Below are positions 26,201 through 38,400 of a stretch of 64,000 bases of DNA, in pieces. The notes under the pieces were generated by a model. It did no database searches. It saw only the letters and a list, made by a program, of their open reading frames with translations, and had not been told where the DNA came from. Location: positions 4,030,001-4,094,000 of the forward strand of contig OZ025255.1 of NCBI GenBank assembly GCA_964019135.1. The letters run 5' to 3'. Made by a program: the position numbers and the translations under genes. Source of the stretch: Arenicola marina (Eukaryota; Annelida; Polychaeta; Arenicolidae). Each line of letters opens with the position of its first letter. Position 1 is the stretch's first letter.

Positions 26201-28560
26201 GACATACAGCCTATTGCCACACTGTGATGGAGACACAGCCCATTGCCACATTGCGATGGAGACACACAGCCCATTGCCACACTGCGATGGAGACACTTAG
26301 CCCATTGCCACACTGTGATGGAGACACACAACCCATTGCCACACTGTGATGGAGACATACAGCCTATTGCCACACTGTGATGGAGACACACAGCCCATTG
26401 CCACACTGTGATGGAGACACACAGCCCATTGACACACTGTGTTGGAGACACACAGCCCATTGCCATACTGTGATGGAGACACACAGCCCATTGCCACACT
26501 GTGATGGAGACACACAACCCATTGCCACACTGTGATGGATACACACAGCCCATTGCCACACTGTGATGGAGACACACAGCCCATTGCCACACTGTGATGA
26601 AGACACACAGCCCATTGTCACACTGTGATGGAGACACACAGCCCATTGCCACACTGTGATGGAGACACACATCCCATTGTCACACTGTGATGGAGACACA
26701 CAACCCATTGCCACACTGTGATGGATACACACAGCCCATTGCCACACTGTGATCGAGACACACAGCCCATTGCCACACTGTGATGAAGACACACAGCCCA
26801 TTGTCACACTGTGATGGAGACACACAGCCCATTGCCACACTGTGATGGAGACACACATCCCATTGTCACACTGTGATGGAGACACACAACCCAGTGCCAC
26901 ACTGTGATGGATACACACAGCCCATTGCCACACTGTGATGGAGACACACAGCCCATTGCCATACTGTGATGGAGACACACAACCCATTGTCACACTGTGA
27001 TGGAGACACACAGCCCATTGCCACACAGTGATGGAGACACACAACCCATTGTCACACTGTGATGGAGACACACAGCCCATTGCCACACTGTGATGGAGAC
27101 ACACAGCCCATTGCCACACTGTGATGGAGACACAGCCCATTGCCACACTGTGATGGAGACACACAGCCCATTGCCACACTGTGATGGAGACACACAACCC
27201 ATTGCCACACTGTGATGGAGACACACAGCCCATTGCCACACTGTGATGGAGACACACTGCCCATTGCCACACTGTGATGGAGACATACAACCCATTGCCA
27301 CACTGTGATGGAGACACACAGCCCATTGTCACACTGTGATGGAGACACACAGCCCATTGCCACACTGTGATGGAGACACACAGCCCATTGACACACTGTG
27401 TTGGAGACACACAGCCCATTGCCACACTGTGATGGAGACACACAGCCCATTGCCATACTGTGATGGAGACACAGAGCCCATTGCCACACTGTGATGGATA
27501 CACACAGCCCATTGCCACACTGTGATGGAGACACACAACCCATTGCCACACTGTGATGGAGACACACAGCCCATTGCCACACTGTGACGGAGGCACGCAA
27601 CCCATTGCCATACTGTGATGGAGACACACAGCCCATTGTCACACGGTGATGGAGACACACAACCCATTGACACACTGTGATGGAGACACTCAGCCCATTG
27701 CCACACTGTGATGGAGACACACTGCCCATTGCCACACTGTGATGGAGACACACAGCCCATTGCCACATTGTGATGGAGACACTCAGCCCATTGCCATACT
27801 GTGATGGAGAAACTCAGCCCATTGCCATACTGTGATGGAGAAACACAGCCCATTGCCACACTGTGATGGAGACACACAACACATTGCCACAGTGTGATGG
27901 AGACACACAGCCCATTGCCACACTGTGATGGAGACACTCAGCCCATTGCCACACTGTGATGGAGACACACTGCCCATTGCCACACTGTGATGGAGACACA
28001 CAGCCCCTTGCCACATTGTGATGGAGACACTCAGCCCATTGCCACACTGTGACGGTGACACACCGCCCATTGCCACACGGTGATGGAGACATACAGCCCA
28101 TTGCCACACTGTGATGGAGACACACAACCCATTGCCACACTGTGATGGAGACACACAACACGTTGCCACACTGTGATGGAGACACACAACCCATTGCCAC
28201 ACTGTGATGAAGACAGACAGCCCATTGCCACACTGTGATGGACACACACAGCCCATTGCCACACTGTGATGGAGACACACAACCCATTGCCACACTGTGA
28301 TGGAGACACCCAGCCCATTGCTACACTGTGATGGAGACACCCAGCCCATTGCCACACTGTGATGGACACACACAGCCCATTGCCACACTGTGATGGAGAC
28401 ACACAACCCATTGCCACACTGTGATGGAGACACCCAGCCCATTGCCACAATGTGATGGAGACACACAGCCCATTGCCACAATGTGATGGAGACACACAGC
28501 CCATTGCCACACTGTGATGGAGACACACTGGCCATTGCCACACTGTGATGGAGACACACA
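20246..28560. repeat. Non-adjacent duplicated segments inside the satellite
   Basis: Distinctive variant strings reappear at long, consistent offsets. The segment around 20.25-21.2 kb recurs at 27.36-28.3 kb (offset 7114 bp), and part of it also lies around 10.2-10.5 kb (offset 10322). The 11.06-11.8 kb segment recurs at 21.66-22.4 kb (offset 10601) and again 1546 bp later. Segments near 22.4, 23.95 and 25.9 kb are spaced 1546 and 1947 bp. The array is therefore a mosaic of block duplications of several sizes. Confidence 0.75.
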
Positions 28561-29464
28561 GCCCATTGCCACACTGTGATGGAGACACACAGCCCATTGC
28601 CACAATGTGATGGAGACACACAGCCCATTGCCACACGGTGATGGAGACATACAGCCCATTGTCACGTTGTGATGGAGACACACAGCCCATTGCCACGCTG
28701 TGATGGAGACACACAGCCCATTGCCACGCGGTGATGGAGACACACAGCCCATTGCCACACTGTGATGGGGACACACAGCCCATTGCCACACTGTGATGGA
28801 GACACACAACCCATTGCCACACTGTGATGGAGTCACTCAGCCCATTGCCACACTGTGATGGAGACACACATCCCATTGCCACAAGGTGATGGAGACACAC
28901 AGCCCATTGCCACACTGTGATGGAGACATACAGCCCATTGTCACACTGTGATGGAGACACACAGCTCATTGCCACACTGTGATGGAGACACACAACCCAT
29001 TGCCACACTGTGATGGAGACACTCAGCCCATTGCCACACTGTGATGGAGACATACAGCCCATTGCCACACTGTGATGGAGACACTCAGGCCATTGCCACA
29101 CTGTGATGGAGACATACAGCCAATTGCCACAGTGTGATGGAGACACACAGCCCATTGCCACACGGTGATGGAGACGCACAGCCCATTGTCACACTGTGAT
29201 GGAGACACACAGCCCATTGCCACACTGCGATGGAGACACCCAGCCCATTGCCACACGGTGATGGAGACATACAGCCCATTACCACACGGTGATGGAGACA
29301 CACAGCCCATTGCCACACGGTGATGGAGACATACAGCCCATTGCCACATTGTGATGGAGACACACAGACCATTGCCACACTGTGATGAAGACACACAGCC
29401 CATTGCCACACTTTGATGGAGACACACAGCCCACTGCTATTCACGTCGTCGACCTTAAATATTC

Positions 29465-29475
29465 AAGATGGCGGA
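29465..29475 (+). promoter_or_regulatory. YY1-like site overlapping a start codon
   Basis: AAGATGGCGGA matches the YY1 consensus AANATGGCGGC at ten of eleven positions and embeds an ATG at 29468. In animals YY1 sites of this orientation often overlap the first ATG just downstream of the transcription start. A second similar string, CAGATGGCGGC, lies at 30730-30740. Confidence 0.35.
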
Positions 29476-29823
29476 AGACAGAATGGTTGAACAAAGAGTC
29501 CCATCTATCACAAATGACAAGAGTTTTATTCGGTAGAATGGATATTTATATTTCCAGACGACGTTCCAGGTGCCATTAATATCACACAATGGCAATGCAA
29601 TGATGAACAGTGCTTTTAGCCGTACCCTGGCAACCAAATTATTGAAACCCAGACTTGTCAGCGATCTGTTATATAATACTTTCCTCGCCAGTGTTTGTTT
29701 TTTGTTTGTTTTTCTGTTGCTTGCAGTGCAAATATTGGATGGACAATTTCCGCCTGGGGAGTATTCTTTCATGTTAATGGATATATGACTGCTACAATAC
29801 TGCGTCGACAGGTTCTCAGTTGA
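29468..29823 (+). CDS. Candidate two-exon membrane microprotein (53 residues), unidentified
   Basis: Exon 1 (29468-29532) begins with ATG in a strong context (AAGATGG) and encodes 21 codons plus two bases. The proposed intron 29533-29726 (194 bp) starts GTAGAA, a weak donor. It ends with a very T-rich tract and TTGCAG, an excellent acceptor. Exon 2 (29727-29823) continues the frame for 31 codons to TGA. The product starts MAEDRMVEQRVPS and holds a hydrophobic stretch, ANIGWTISAWGVFFHV, followed by a basic tail (ILRRQ), the layout of a single-pass small membrane protein. Read without splicing, the frame stops at 29534. The family is not recognised. A 144-codon minus-strand frame overlaps it and is the rival reading. 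The signals could be coincidental. Confidence 0.3.
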
Positions 29824-30040
29824 CGTCATCACTGACAAATAACCACTCCAAAGAGTTTCATGTTGACACATGCGGTTGAAACTGAACACACAGTGCGGAA
29901 ATAACTGATGTCTTTATAATCAATCCATAATTTTAACGCACGTAGTTAGTTCTTTTTCCCCACGATGACAGTCATGTAGCGCTGTTGCTGGGTTTGGCGA
30001 GACAAAGCCTAACTTGCGGAGTGTCCCATGTGAAATCAGG
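29824..30040. other. Short spacer between candidate microprotein and SINE
   Basis: AT-rich sequence following the perfect CRE TGACGTCA at 29821-29828, which overlaps the candidate stop codon. No AATAAA polyadenylation signal was found here, which weakens the microprotein case. Confidence 0.5.
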
Positions 30041-30284
30041 GGCCGACCCGGTAGCTCAGTGGGTTAGAGCGCTCGCGTTGAGTGCTCTGGTCACTAGCGG
30101 CACGTGGATCGGTGGTTCGCGCCCCGCTGTCTGTGTGTCTGTGTGGTCGAAGGATAAATATCCCTTGTCCTTCTTCGCAAAGAGTTGGGGGTTACCCCCA
30201 GGGACATAGCTCCGCTCTCCCTTCCTTCTCCCATTGACGCGATATGACCAAAGGTGGTTAAAGCGTTCTGAACATAAAACAATC
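30041..30284 (+). mobile_element. tRNA-derived SINE, copy 1
   Basis: A head of about 85 bp resembles a tRNA. Box A TAGCTCAGTGG (30052-30062) fits the consensus TRGCNNAGYGG exactly, and box B GGTTCGCGCCC (30114-30124) fits GGTTCGANNCC at all but one position. A tRNA-unrelated body follows, with CTTCTTCGCAAAGAGT, GGGGTTACCCCCA and CATTGACGCGATATGACCA, ending in an AAAAC-type tail (ACATAAAACAATC). The same body occurs in reverse at 62679-62920, which shows an interspersed family and not a tRNA gene. No clear target-site duplication was found. SINEs are copied by LINE reverse transcriptase in trans. Confidence 0.88.
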
Positions 30285-30850
30285 AACGAGGAAGCATCAG
30301 CATTGGGAGAAGCCGAGATATCACAGGGAATACACTTGAGGCGTGAGCGGTAACGCAGCATCGTTTTACTGTTGCTTTGGTGGAGAGCTAGTCTGGCAGT
30401 ACATCGATCCTGCCATGTATATGAAAGCACCAACGGCGAAGAGACGGAGCGTGGATCAAGGTGACGAAGGGATTTTCCCAGGAACCATGTCCCCGGATGT
30501 CCCGAGTTCCTGTCCCAATAGACGGGATGTTAGGCTCAGATTCCCACCCCGAGGCTAACGTCACCTACAGCGTGACAGAACGCCAGAGTTCAAGGTCACA
30601 GCGCATGTCGGCGCCGCGTTAACTCCAAAGTGGAGGAGCTCTATCAAGGTTGTTTGCCGTGAGACACAATGTCGGTCGCCCACAGTGCCCACTTCAGGGG
30701 GCAGGACCGCAGTGAATGGGGGAGAGTGCCAGATGGCGGCGGTGACGCCACAGGCCCCCTTCTGCAGACCGCCTGAATGCACCGCTGCCGTCTGCCATTG
30801 CTGATAAATGGGGAATGTCTTGACTTGGGAATAATGAATTAAGTCAAGAG
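30285..30850. other. Spacer, no gene recognised
   Basis: GC-moderate sequence. It contains TCAAGGTCA at 30590-30598 and a YY1-like CAGATGGCGGC at 30730-30740. A 73-codon minus-strand frame is not recognisable. The last 50 bp hold a decayed half-unit of the following 61-bp array. Confidence 0.5.
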
Positions 30851-31625
30851 GCTGAGTAATTAACTCTGTCGATCCCTTTACGTCAAGTACAGGGTGGGTG
30901 GTCCGTCAAAGAGTGAGTAATTAACTCTGTCCATTCCTCTATGTCAAGAACAGGGTGGGTGGTCTGTTAAAGGGTAAGTAATTAACTCTGTCCATCCCTT
31001 TACGTCAAGAACAGGGTGGGTGGTCTGTCAAAGGGTAAGTAATTAACTCTGTCCATCCCTCTACGTCAAGAACAGGGTGTGTGGTCTGTCAAAGAGTAAG
31101 TAATTAACTCTGTCCATTCCTCTATGTCAAAAACAGGGTGGGTGGTCTGTCAAAGAGTGAGTAATTATCTCTAATCGTCCCCTTTTACGTCAAGAACAGG
31201 GTAAGTGAACTGTTAAAGGGTGAGTAATTATCTCTAATCTGTACCTTTACGTCAAGAACAGGGTAAGTGAACTGTTAAAGGGTGAGTAATTATCTCTAAT
31301 CTGTACCTTTACGTCAAGAACAGGGTAAGTGAACTGTTAAAGAGAGTAATTATCTCTAATCCTTACCTTTACGTCAAGAACAGGGTAAGTGAACTGTTAA
31401 AGAGTGAGTAATTATCTCTAATCCTTACCTTTACGTCAAGAACAGGGTGAGTGAACTGTTAAGGAGTAAGTAATTATCTCTAATCCCCACTACGTCAAGA
31501 AAAGGTTGGTGATATGTTAAAACATTGGTAATTATGTCTAATCTGTCCCTTTACGTTAAGAACGGGGTGAGTGTGTTAAAGAGTGAGTACTTATATCCAA
31601 TCTTTCCCTTTACGTAGAGAACAGG
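30851..31625. repeat. 61-bp minisatellite, about 12-13 copies, two subfamilies
   Basis: Units of about 61 bp share GAGTAATTA, TTTACGTCAAGAACAGGG and a CTGTTAAAG or CTGTCAAAG motif. The first five or six carry ACTCTGTCCAT and GGGTGGTCTGT. The later ones carry TCTCTAATC and GTAAGTGAACTGTT. The switch near 31160 is abrupt, so two subfamilies were expanded separately. The array decays after about 31500. Confidence 0.93.
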
Positions 31626-32482
31626 GCCGGCCACCTGTTACCCGGGGGACTCTAGTCCATGTAAAGTTATGTTTAACACGGGATTTGCTGCCAGGATCAG
31701 TTGACACACCATGTCGACATCTATATGACACGTCACACATTGTACACGGCAGGTTATCTCGGCATGGAAGCAAGTTGTATGGAAAACATGATGCTAACGG
31801 GTCGTTTCCTCGCTCAATTAGATTAGCATAACATGACAAAGTGAATATCTTGCCCAACATTTTTGAATTGGCGATGGTATCCATGGAATTTTGTGGAATG
31901 GCATCTATCGGTCAGGAAGGTGGAGCTGGCTATGTGAGGTCTAGTGGTGGCGGGGGGGGGGGGGGCTTTAGCTGTGGCGTGGTTGACGTGATATAGATTT
32001 CATTGAGCCATCAGTTCGGGGGCAGCTTCTTCCGTAGTGTCCGTAGGGAGCTCTCCTCCGCCAGGGGGCACCGCTCTCGCTACATTAGTAGAAATTGCCA
32101 GTTACCGCGTCGTTTCTGCTCCTGTTCCATATAGAGTTATTGCTGTAATGGCACGGGGTTCCGGCTCAGGAGTCACATAGCTTGTGTGGGCCTACCAGCC
32201 ACTCCTGCGTCCTCAGTCTGTCCCTGGTGCTGCCACACGAGATGTGTCTGTGGGAGCAAATCACACGACAGTTATTACAGCAGTCTCGTCGACGTCTCAA
32301 CTTCCATGGCCAATGAATATATAATACGAAATAAGAGAGAAAAGCGGAATGATTGAGAAGACGATGCGGCGCGAACTGAAGCCTAAGGGACAGCCCGGAA
32401 TGAAACATGCGGTCCTCTATAGCGTGCTCCAAAACTATATCATTCTAGAAAAGTATAATCCGACCCAATCAAGTCACGCGGC
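31626..32482. other. Spacer between the 61-bp and 50-bp arrays
   Basis: No gene recognised. A run of 14 G lies at 31952-31965 and a CTCF-like site (listed separately) at 32058-32071. Open frames of 60-100 codons on both strands look random. Confidence 0.5.
32058..32071 (+). promoter_or_regulatory. CTCF-like core motif
   Basis: CCGCCAGGGGGCAC fits the conserved bilaterian CTCF core (CCRSYAGRKGGCRS) at every position. It lies in unique sequence about 400 bp left of the 50-bp array. The match is seen directly; binding is inferred. Confidence 0.4.
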
Positions 32483-35400
32483 GGACGGTGGACAACACCG
32501 GCGCCGGCTGAGTGTGGATAGCGACCTTAGCCAGACGGTGGACACCACTGGCGTCTGCTGAGTGTGGATAGCGACCTAAGCCAGACGGGGGACAACACCG
32601 GCGTCTGCTGAGTGTGGATAGCGACCTAAGCCACACGGGGGACAACACTGGCGCCGGCTGAGTGTGGATAGCGACCTAAGCCACACAGGGGACAACACTG
32701 GCGCCGGCTGAGTGTGGATAGCGACCTAAGCCACACGGGGGAAAACACTGGCGTCTGCTGAGTGTGGATAGCGACCTAAGCCACACGGGGGACAACACTG
32801 GCGCCGGCTGAGTGTGGATAGCGACCTAAGCCACACGGGGGACAACACTGGCGTCTGCTGAGTGTGGATAGCGACCTAAGCCAGACGGGGGACAACACCG
32901 GGGCCGGCTGAGTGTGGATAGCGACCTTAGCCAGACGGTGGACACCACTGGCGTCTGCTGAGTGTGGATAGCGACCTTAGCCAGACGGGGGACAACACCG
33001 GCGTCTGCTGAGTGTGGATAGCGACCTAAGCCACACGGGGGACAACACTGGCGTCTGCTGAGTGTGGATAGCGACCTAAGCCACACAGGGGACAACACTG
33101 GCGCCGGCTGAGTGTGGATAGCGACCTAAGCCAGACGGGGGACAACACTGGCGCCGGCTGAGTGTGGATAGCGACCTTAGCCAGACGGTGGACACCACTG
33201 GCGTCTGCTGAGTGTGGATAGCGACCTTAGCCAGACGGGGGACAACACCGGCGCCGGATGAGTGTGGATAGCGACCTAAGCCAGACGGCGGACAACACCG
33301 GCGCCGGCTGAGTGTGGATAGCGACCTAAGCCAAACGGTGGACAACACTGGCGTCTGCTGAGTGTGGATAGCGACCTAAGCCACACAGGGGACAACACTG
33401 GCGTCTGCTGAGTGTGGATAGCGACCTAAGCCAGACGGTGGACACCACTGGCGTCTGCTGAGTGTGGATAGCGACCTTAGCCAGACGGGGGACAACACCG
33501 GCGCCGGCTGAGTGTGGATAGCGACCTAAGCCAGACGGTGGACACCACTGGCGTCTGATGAGTGTGGATAGCGACCTAAGCCAGACGGCGGACAACACCG
33601 GCGCCGGCTGAGTGTGGATAGCGACCTAAGCCAGACGGTGGACACCACTGGCGTCTGCTGAGTGTGGATAGCGACCTAAGCCAGACGGGGGACAACACCG
33701 GCGCCGGCTGAGTGTGGATAGCGACCTAAGCCAGACGGCGGACAACACTGGCGTCTGATGAGTGTGGATAGCGACCTAAGCCAGACGGTGGACACCACTG
33801 GCGTCTGCTGAGTGTGGATAGCGACCTAAGCCAGACGGGGGACAACACCGGCCGGCTGAGTGTGGATAGCGACCTAAGCCAGACGGGGGACACCACTGGC
33901 GTCTGCTGAGTGTGGATAGCGACCTAAGCCAGGCGGGGGACAACACTGGCGTCTGCTGAGTGTGGATAGCGACCTAAGCCAGACGGCGGACAACACCGGC
34001 GCCGGCTGAGTGTGGATAGCGACCTAAGCCAGACGGTGGACACCACTGGCCTCTGCTGAGTGTGGATAGCGACCTAAGCCAGACGGGGGACAACACCGGC
34101 GCCGGCTGAGTGTGGATAGCGACCTAAGCCAGACGGCGGACAACACTGGCGTCTGCTGAGTGTGGATAGCGACCTAAGCCACACGGCGGACAACACTGGC
34201 GTCTGCTGAGTGTGGATAGCGGCCTTAGCCAGACGGCGGACAACACTGGCGCCGGCTGAGTGTGGATAGCGACCTAAGCCACACGGGGGACAACACCGGC
34301 GCCGGCTGAGTGTGGATAGCGACCTAAGCCAGACGGGGGACAACACTGGCGCCGGCTGAGCGTGGATAGCGACCTAAGCCAGACGGCGGACAACACTGGC
34401 GTCTGCTGAGTGTGGATAGCGACCTAAGCCAGACGGCGGACAACACTGGCGTCTGCTGAGTGTGGATAACGACCTTAGCCAGACGGGGGACAACACCGGC
34501 GCCGGCTGAGTGTGGATAGCGACCTAAGCCACACGGGGGACAACACTGGCGCCTGCTGAGTGTGGATAGCGACCTAAGCCACACAGGGGACAACACTGGC
34601 GCCTGCTGAGTGTGGATAGCGACCTAAGCCACACGGGGGACAACACCGGCGCCGGCTGAGTGTGGATAGCGACCTAAGCCACACGGGGGACAACACTGGC
34701 GCCGGCTGAGTGTGGATAGCGACCTAAGCCAGACGGGGGACAACACTGGCGCCGGCTGGGTGTGGATAGCGACCTAAGCCACACGGGGGACAACACCGGC
34801 GCCGGCTGAGTGTGGATAGCGACCTAAGCCAGACGGGGGACAACACTGGCGCCGGCTGAGTGTGGACAGCGACCTAAGCCAGACGGGGGACAACACTGGC
34901 GCCGGCTGAGTGTGGATAGCGACCTAAGCCAGACGGGGGACAACACTGGCGCCTGCTGAGTGTGGATAGCGACCTAAGCCACACGGGGGACAACACTGGC
35001 GTCTGCTGAGTGTGGATAGCGACCTAAGCCACACGGGGGACAACACCGGCACCGGCTGAGTGTGGATAGCGACCTAAGCCACACGGGGGACAACACTGGC
35101 GTCTGCTGAGTGTGGATAGCGACCTAAGCCACACAGGGGACAACACTGGCGCCGGCTGAGTGTGGATAGCGACCTAAGCCAGACGGGGGACAACACTGGC
35201 GCCTGCTGAGTGTGGATAGCGACCTAAGCCACACGGGGGACAACACTGGCGTCTGCTGAGTGTGGATAGCGACCTAAGCCAGACGGCGGACAACACTGGC
35301 GTCTGCTGAGTGTGGATAGCGACCTTAGCCAGACGGGGGACAACACCGGCGCCGGCTGAGTGTGGATAGCGACATAAGCCAGACGGTGGACACCACTGGC

Positions 35401-38400
35401 GTCTGCTGAGTGTGGATAGCGACATAAGCCAGACGGTGGACACCACTGGCGTCTGCTGAGTGTGGATAGCGACCTAAGCCACACGGGGGACAACACTGGC
35501 GCCGGCTGAGTGTGGATAGCGACCTAAGCCAGACGGGGGACAACACTGTCGCCTGCTGAGTGTGGATAGCGACCTAAGCCACACGGGGGACAACACTGGC
35601 GACTGCTGAGTGTGGATAGCGACCTAAGCCAGGCGGGGGACAACACTGGCGTCTGCTGAGTGTGGATAGCGACCTAAGCCACACGGGGGACAACACTGGC
35701 GTCTGCTGAGTGTGGATAGCGACCTAAGCCAGACGGGGGACAACACTGGCGTCTGCTGAGTGTGGATAGCGACCTAAGCCAGACGGGGGACAACACTGGC
35801 GCCTGCTGAGTGTGGATAGCGACCTAAGCCACACGGGGGACAACACCGGCGTCTGCTGAGTGTGGATAGCGACCTAAGCCAGACGGGGGACAACACTGGC
35901 GTCTGCTGAGTGTGGATAGCGACCTAAGCCAGACGGGGGACAACACTGGCGTCTGCTGAGTGTGGATAGCGACCTAAGCCACACGAGGGACAACATCGGC
36001 GCCGGCTGAGTGTGGATAGCGACCTAAGCCAGACGGGGGACAACACCGGCGCCGGCTGAGTGTGGATAGCAACCTAAGCCAGACGGGGGACAACACTGGC
36101 GTCTGCTGAGTGTGGATAGCGACCTAAGCCACACGGGGGACAACACTGGCGTCTGCTGAGTGTGGATAGCGACCTAAGCCAAACGGGGGACAACACCGGC
36201 GCCGGCTGAGTGTGGATAGCGACCTAAGCCACACGGGGGACAACACTGGCGTCTGCTGAGTGTGGATAGCGACCTAAGCCAAACGGGGGACAACACCGGC
36301 GCCGGCTGAGTGTGGATAGCGACCTAAGCCACACGGGGACAACACTGGCGTCTGCTGAGTGTGGATAGCGACCTAAGCCACACGGGGGACAACACTGGCG
36401 CCGGCTGAGTGTGGATAGCGACCTAAGCCACACGGGGGACAACACTGGCGTCTGCTGAGTGTGGATAGCGACCTAAGCCACACGGGGGACAACACCGGCG
36501 CCGGCTGAGTGTGGATAGCGACCTAAGCCACACGGGGGACAACACTGGCGCCGGCTGAGTGTGGATAGCGACCTAAGCCACACGGGGGACAACACTGGCG
36601 TCTGCTGAGTGTGGATAGCGACCTAAGCCACACGGGGGACAACACCGGCGCCGGCTGAGTGTGGATAGCGACCTAAGCCACACGGGGGACAACACCGGCG
36701 TCTGCTGAGTGTGGATAGCGACCTAAGCCACACGGGGGACAACACTGGCACCGGCTGAGCGTGGATAGCGACCTAAGCCAGACGGGGGACAACACTGGCG
36801 CCTGCTGAGTGTGGATAGCGACCTAAGCCACACGGGGGGCAACACTGGCGTCTGCTGAGTGTGGATAGCGACCTAAGCCACATGGGGGGACAACACCGGC
36901 GCTGGCTGAGTGTGGATAGCGACCTAAGCCACACGGGGGACAACACTGGCGTCTGCTGAGTGTGGATAGCGACCTAAGCCACACGGGGGACAACACTGGC
37001 GCCGGCTGAGTGTGGATAGCGACCTAAGCCACACGGGGGACAACACCGGCGCCGGCTGAGTGTGGATAGCGACCTAAGCCACACGGGGGACAACACTGGC
37101 GTCTGCTGAGTGTGGATAGCGACCTAAGCCACACGGGGGACAACACTGGCGCCGGCTGAGTGTGGATAGCGACCTAAGCCAGACGGGGGACAACACTGGC
37201 GCCTGCTGAGTGTGGATAGCGACCTAAGCCACACGGGGGACAACACTGGCGTCTGCTGAGTGTGGATAGCGACCTAAGCCAGACGGCGGACAACACTGGC
37301 GTCTGCTGAGTGTGGATAGCGACCTAAGCCAGACGGGGGACAACACTGGCGTCTGCTGAGTGTGGATAGCGACCTTAGCCAGACGGGGGACAACACCGGC
37401 GCCGGCTGAGTGTGGATAGCGACCTAAGCCACACGGGGGACAACACTGGCGTCTGCTGAGTGTGGATAGCGACCTAAGCCACACGGGGGACAACACTGGC
37501 GACTGCTGAGTGTGGATAGCGACCTAAGCCACACGGGGGACAACACTGGCGTCTGCTGAGTGTGGATAGCGACCTAAGCCACACGGGGGACAACACTGGC
37601 GCCGGCTGAGTGTGGATAGCGACCTAAGCCACACGGGGGACAACACTGGCGACTGCTGAGTGTGGATAGCGACCTAAGCCAGGCGGGGGACAACACTGGC
37701 GTCTGCTGAGTGTGGATAGCGACCTAAGCCACACGGGGGACAACACTGGCGTCTGCTGAGTGTGGATAGCGACCTAAGCCACACGGGGGACAACACTGGC
37801 GCCTGCTGAGTGTGGATAGCGACCTAAGCCAGACGGTGGACACCACTGGCGTCTGCTGAGTGTGGATAGCGACCTAAGCCACACGGGGGACAACACTGGC
37901 GCCTGCTGAGTGTGGATAGCGACCTAAGCCACACCGGGGACAACACTGGCGCCGGCTGAGTGTGGATAGCGACCTAAGCCAGACGGGGGACAACACTGTC
38001 GCCTGCTGAGTGTGGATAGCGACCTAAGCCACACGGGGGACAACACTGGCGTCTGCTGAGTGTGGATAGCGACCTAAGCCAGACGGGGGACAACACTGGC
38101 GCCTGCTGAGTGTGGATAGCGACCTAAGCCACACGGGGGACAACACTGGCGTCTGCTGAGTGTGGATAGCGACCTAAGCCACACGGGGGACAACACTGGC
38201 GCCGGCTGAGTGTGGATAGCGACCTAAGCCAGGCGGGGGACAACACTGGCGTCTGCTGAGTGTGGATAGCGACCTAAGCCACACGGGGGACAACACTGGC
38301 GACTGCTGAGTGTGGATAGCGACCTAAGCCACACGGGGGACAACACTGGCGCCGGCTGAGTGTGGATAGCGACCTAAGCCACACGGGGGACAACACTGGC

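Larger units (their letters stand above)
9207..29438. repeat. 31-bp satellite array, about 650 monomers
   Basis: Monomers of about 31 bp (GCCCATTGCCACACTGTGAT then GGAGACACACA) run head to tail for 20.2 kb. Common variants are ACATACAGCC, ACACAACCC, ATTGTCACAC, CACACGGTG, CACTTAGCC, CACTCAGGCC, and 29-bp monomers lacking one AC. Edge monomers are more diverged (near 9210 and 29400), as expected if unequal exchange homogenises the centre. The reverse strand has no stop in any frame of a typical monomer, giving long artefactual frames that repeat VCLHHSVAMG, CVSPSQCGNG and SITVWQWA. Confidence 0.98.

Noticed and set aside
9193-29427. Dozens of long minus-strand open frames (up to 554 codons) in the 31-bp array
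   Set aside because: All are the same stop-free satellite read in shifting phases. There is no unique N- or C-terminal domain and no preferred frame.
30041-30125. Functional tRNA gene
   Set aside because: The body downstream of box B continues into a SINE that is repeated at 62.7 kb. The stems do not form a complete cloverleaf, and box B has a mismatch.
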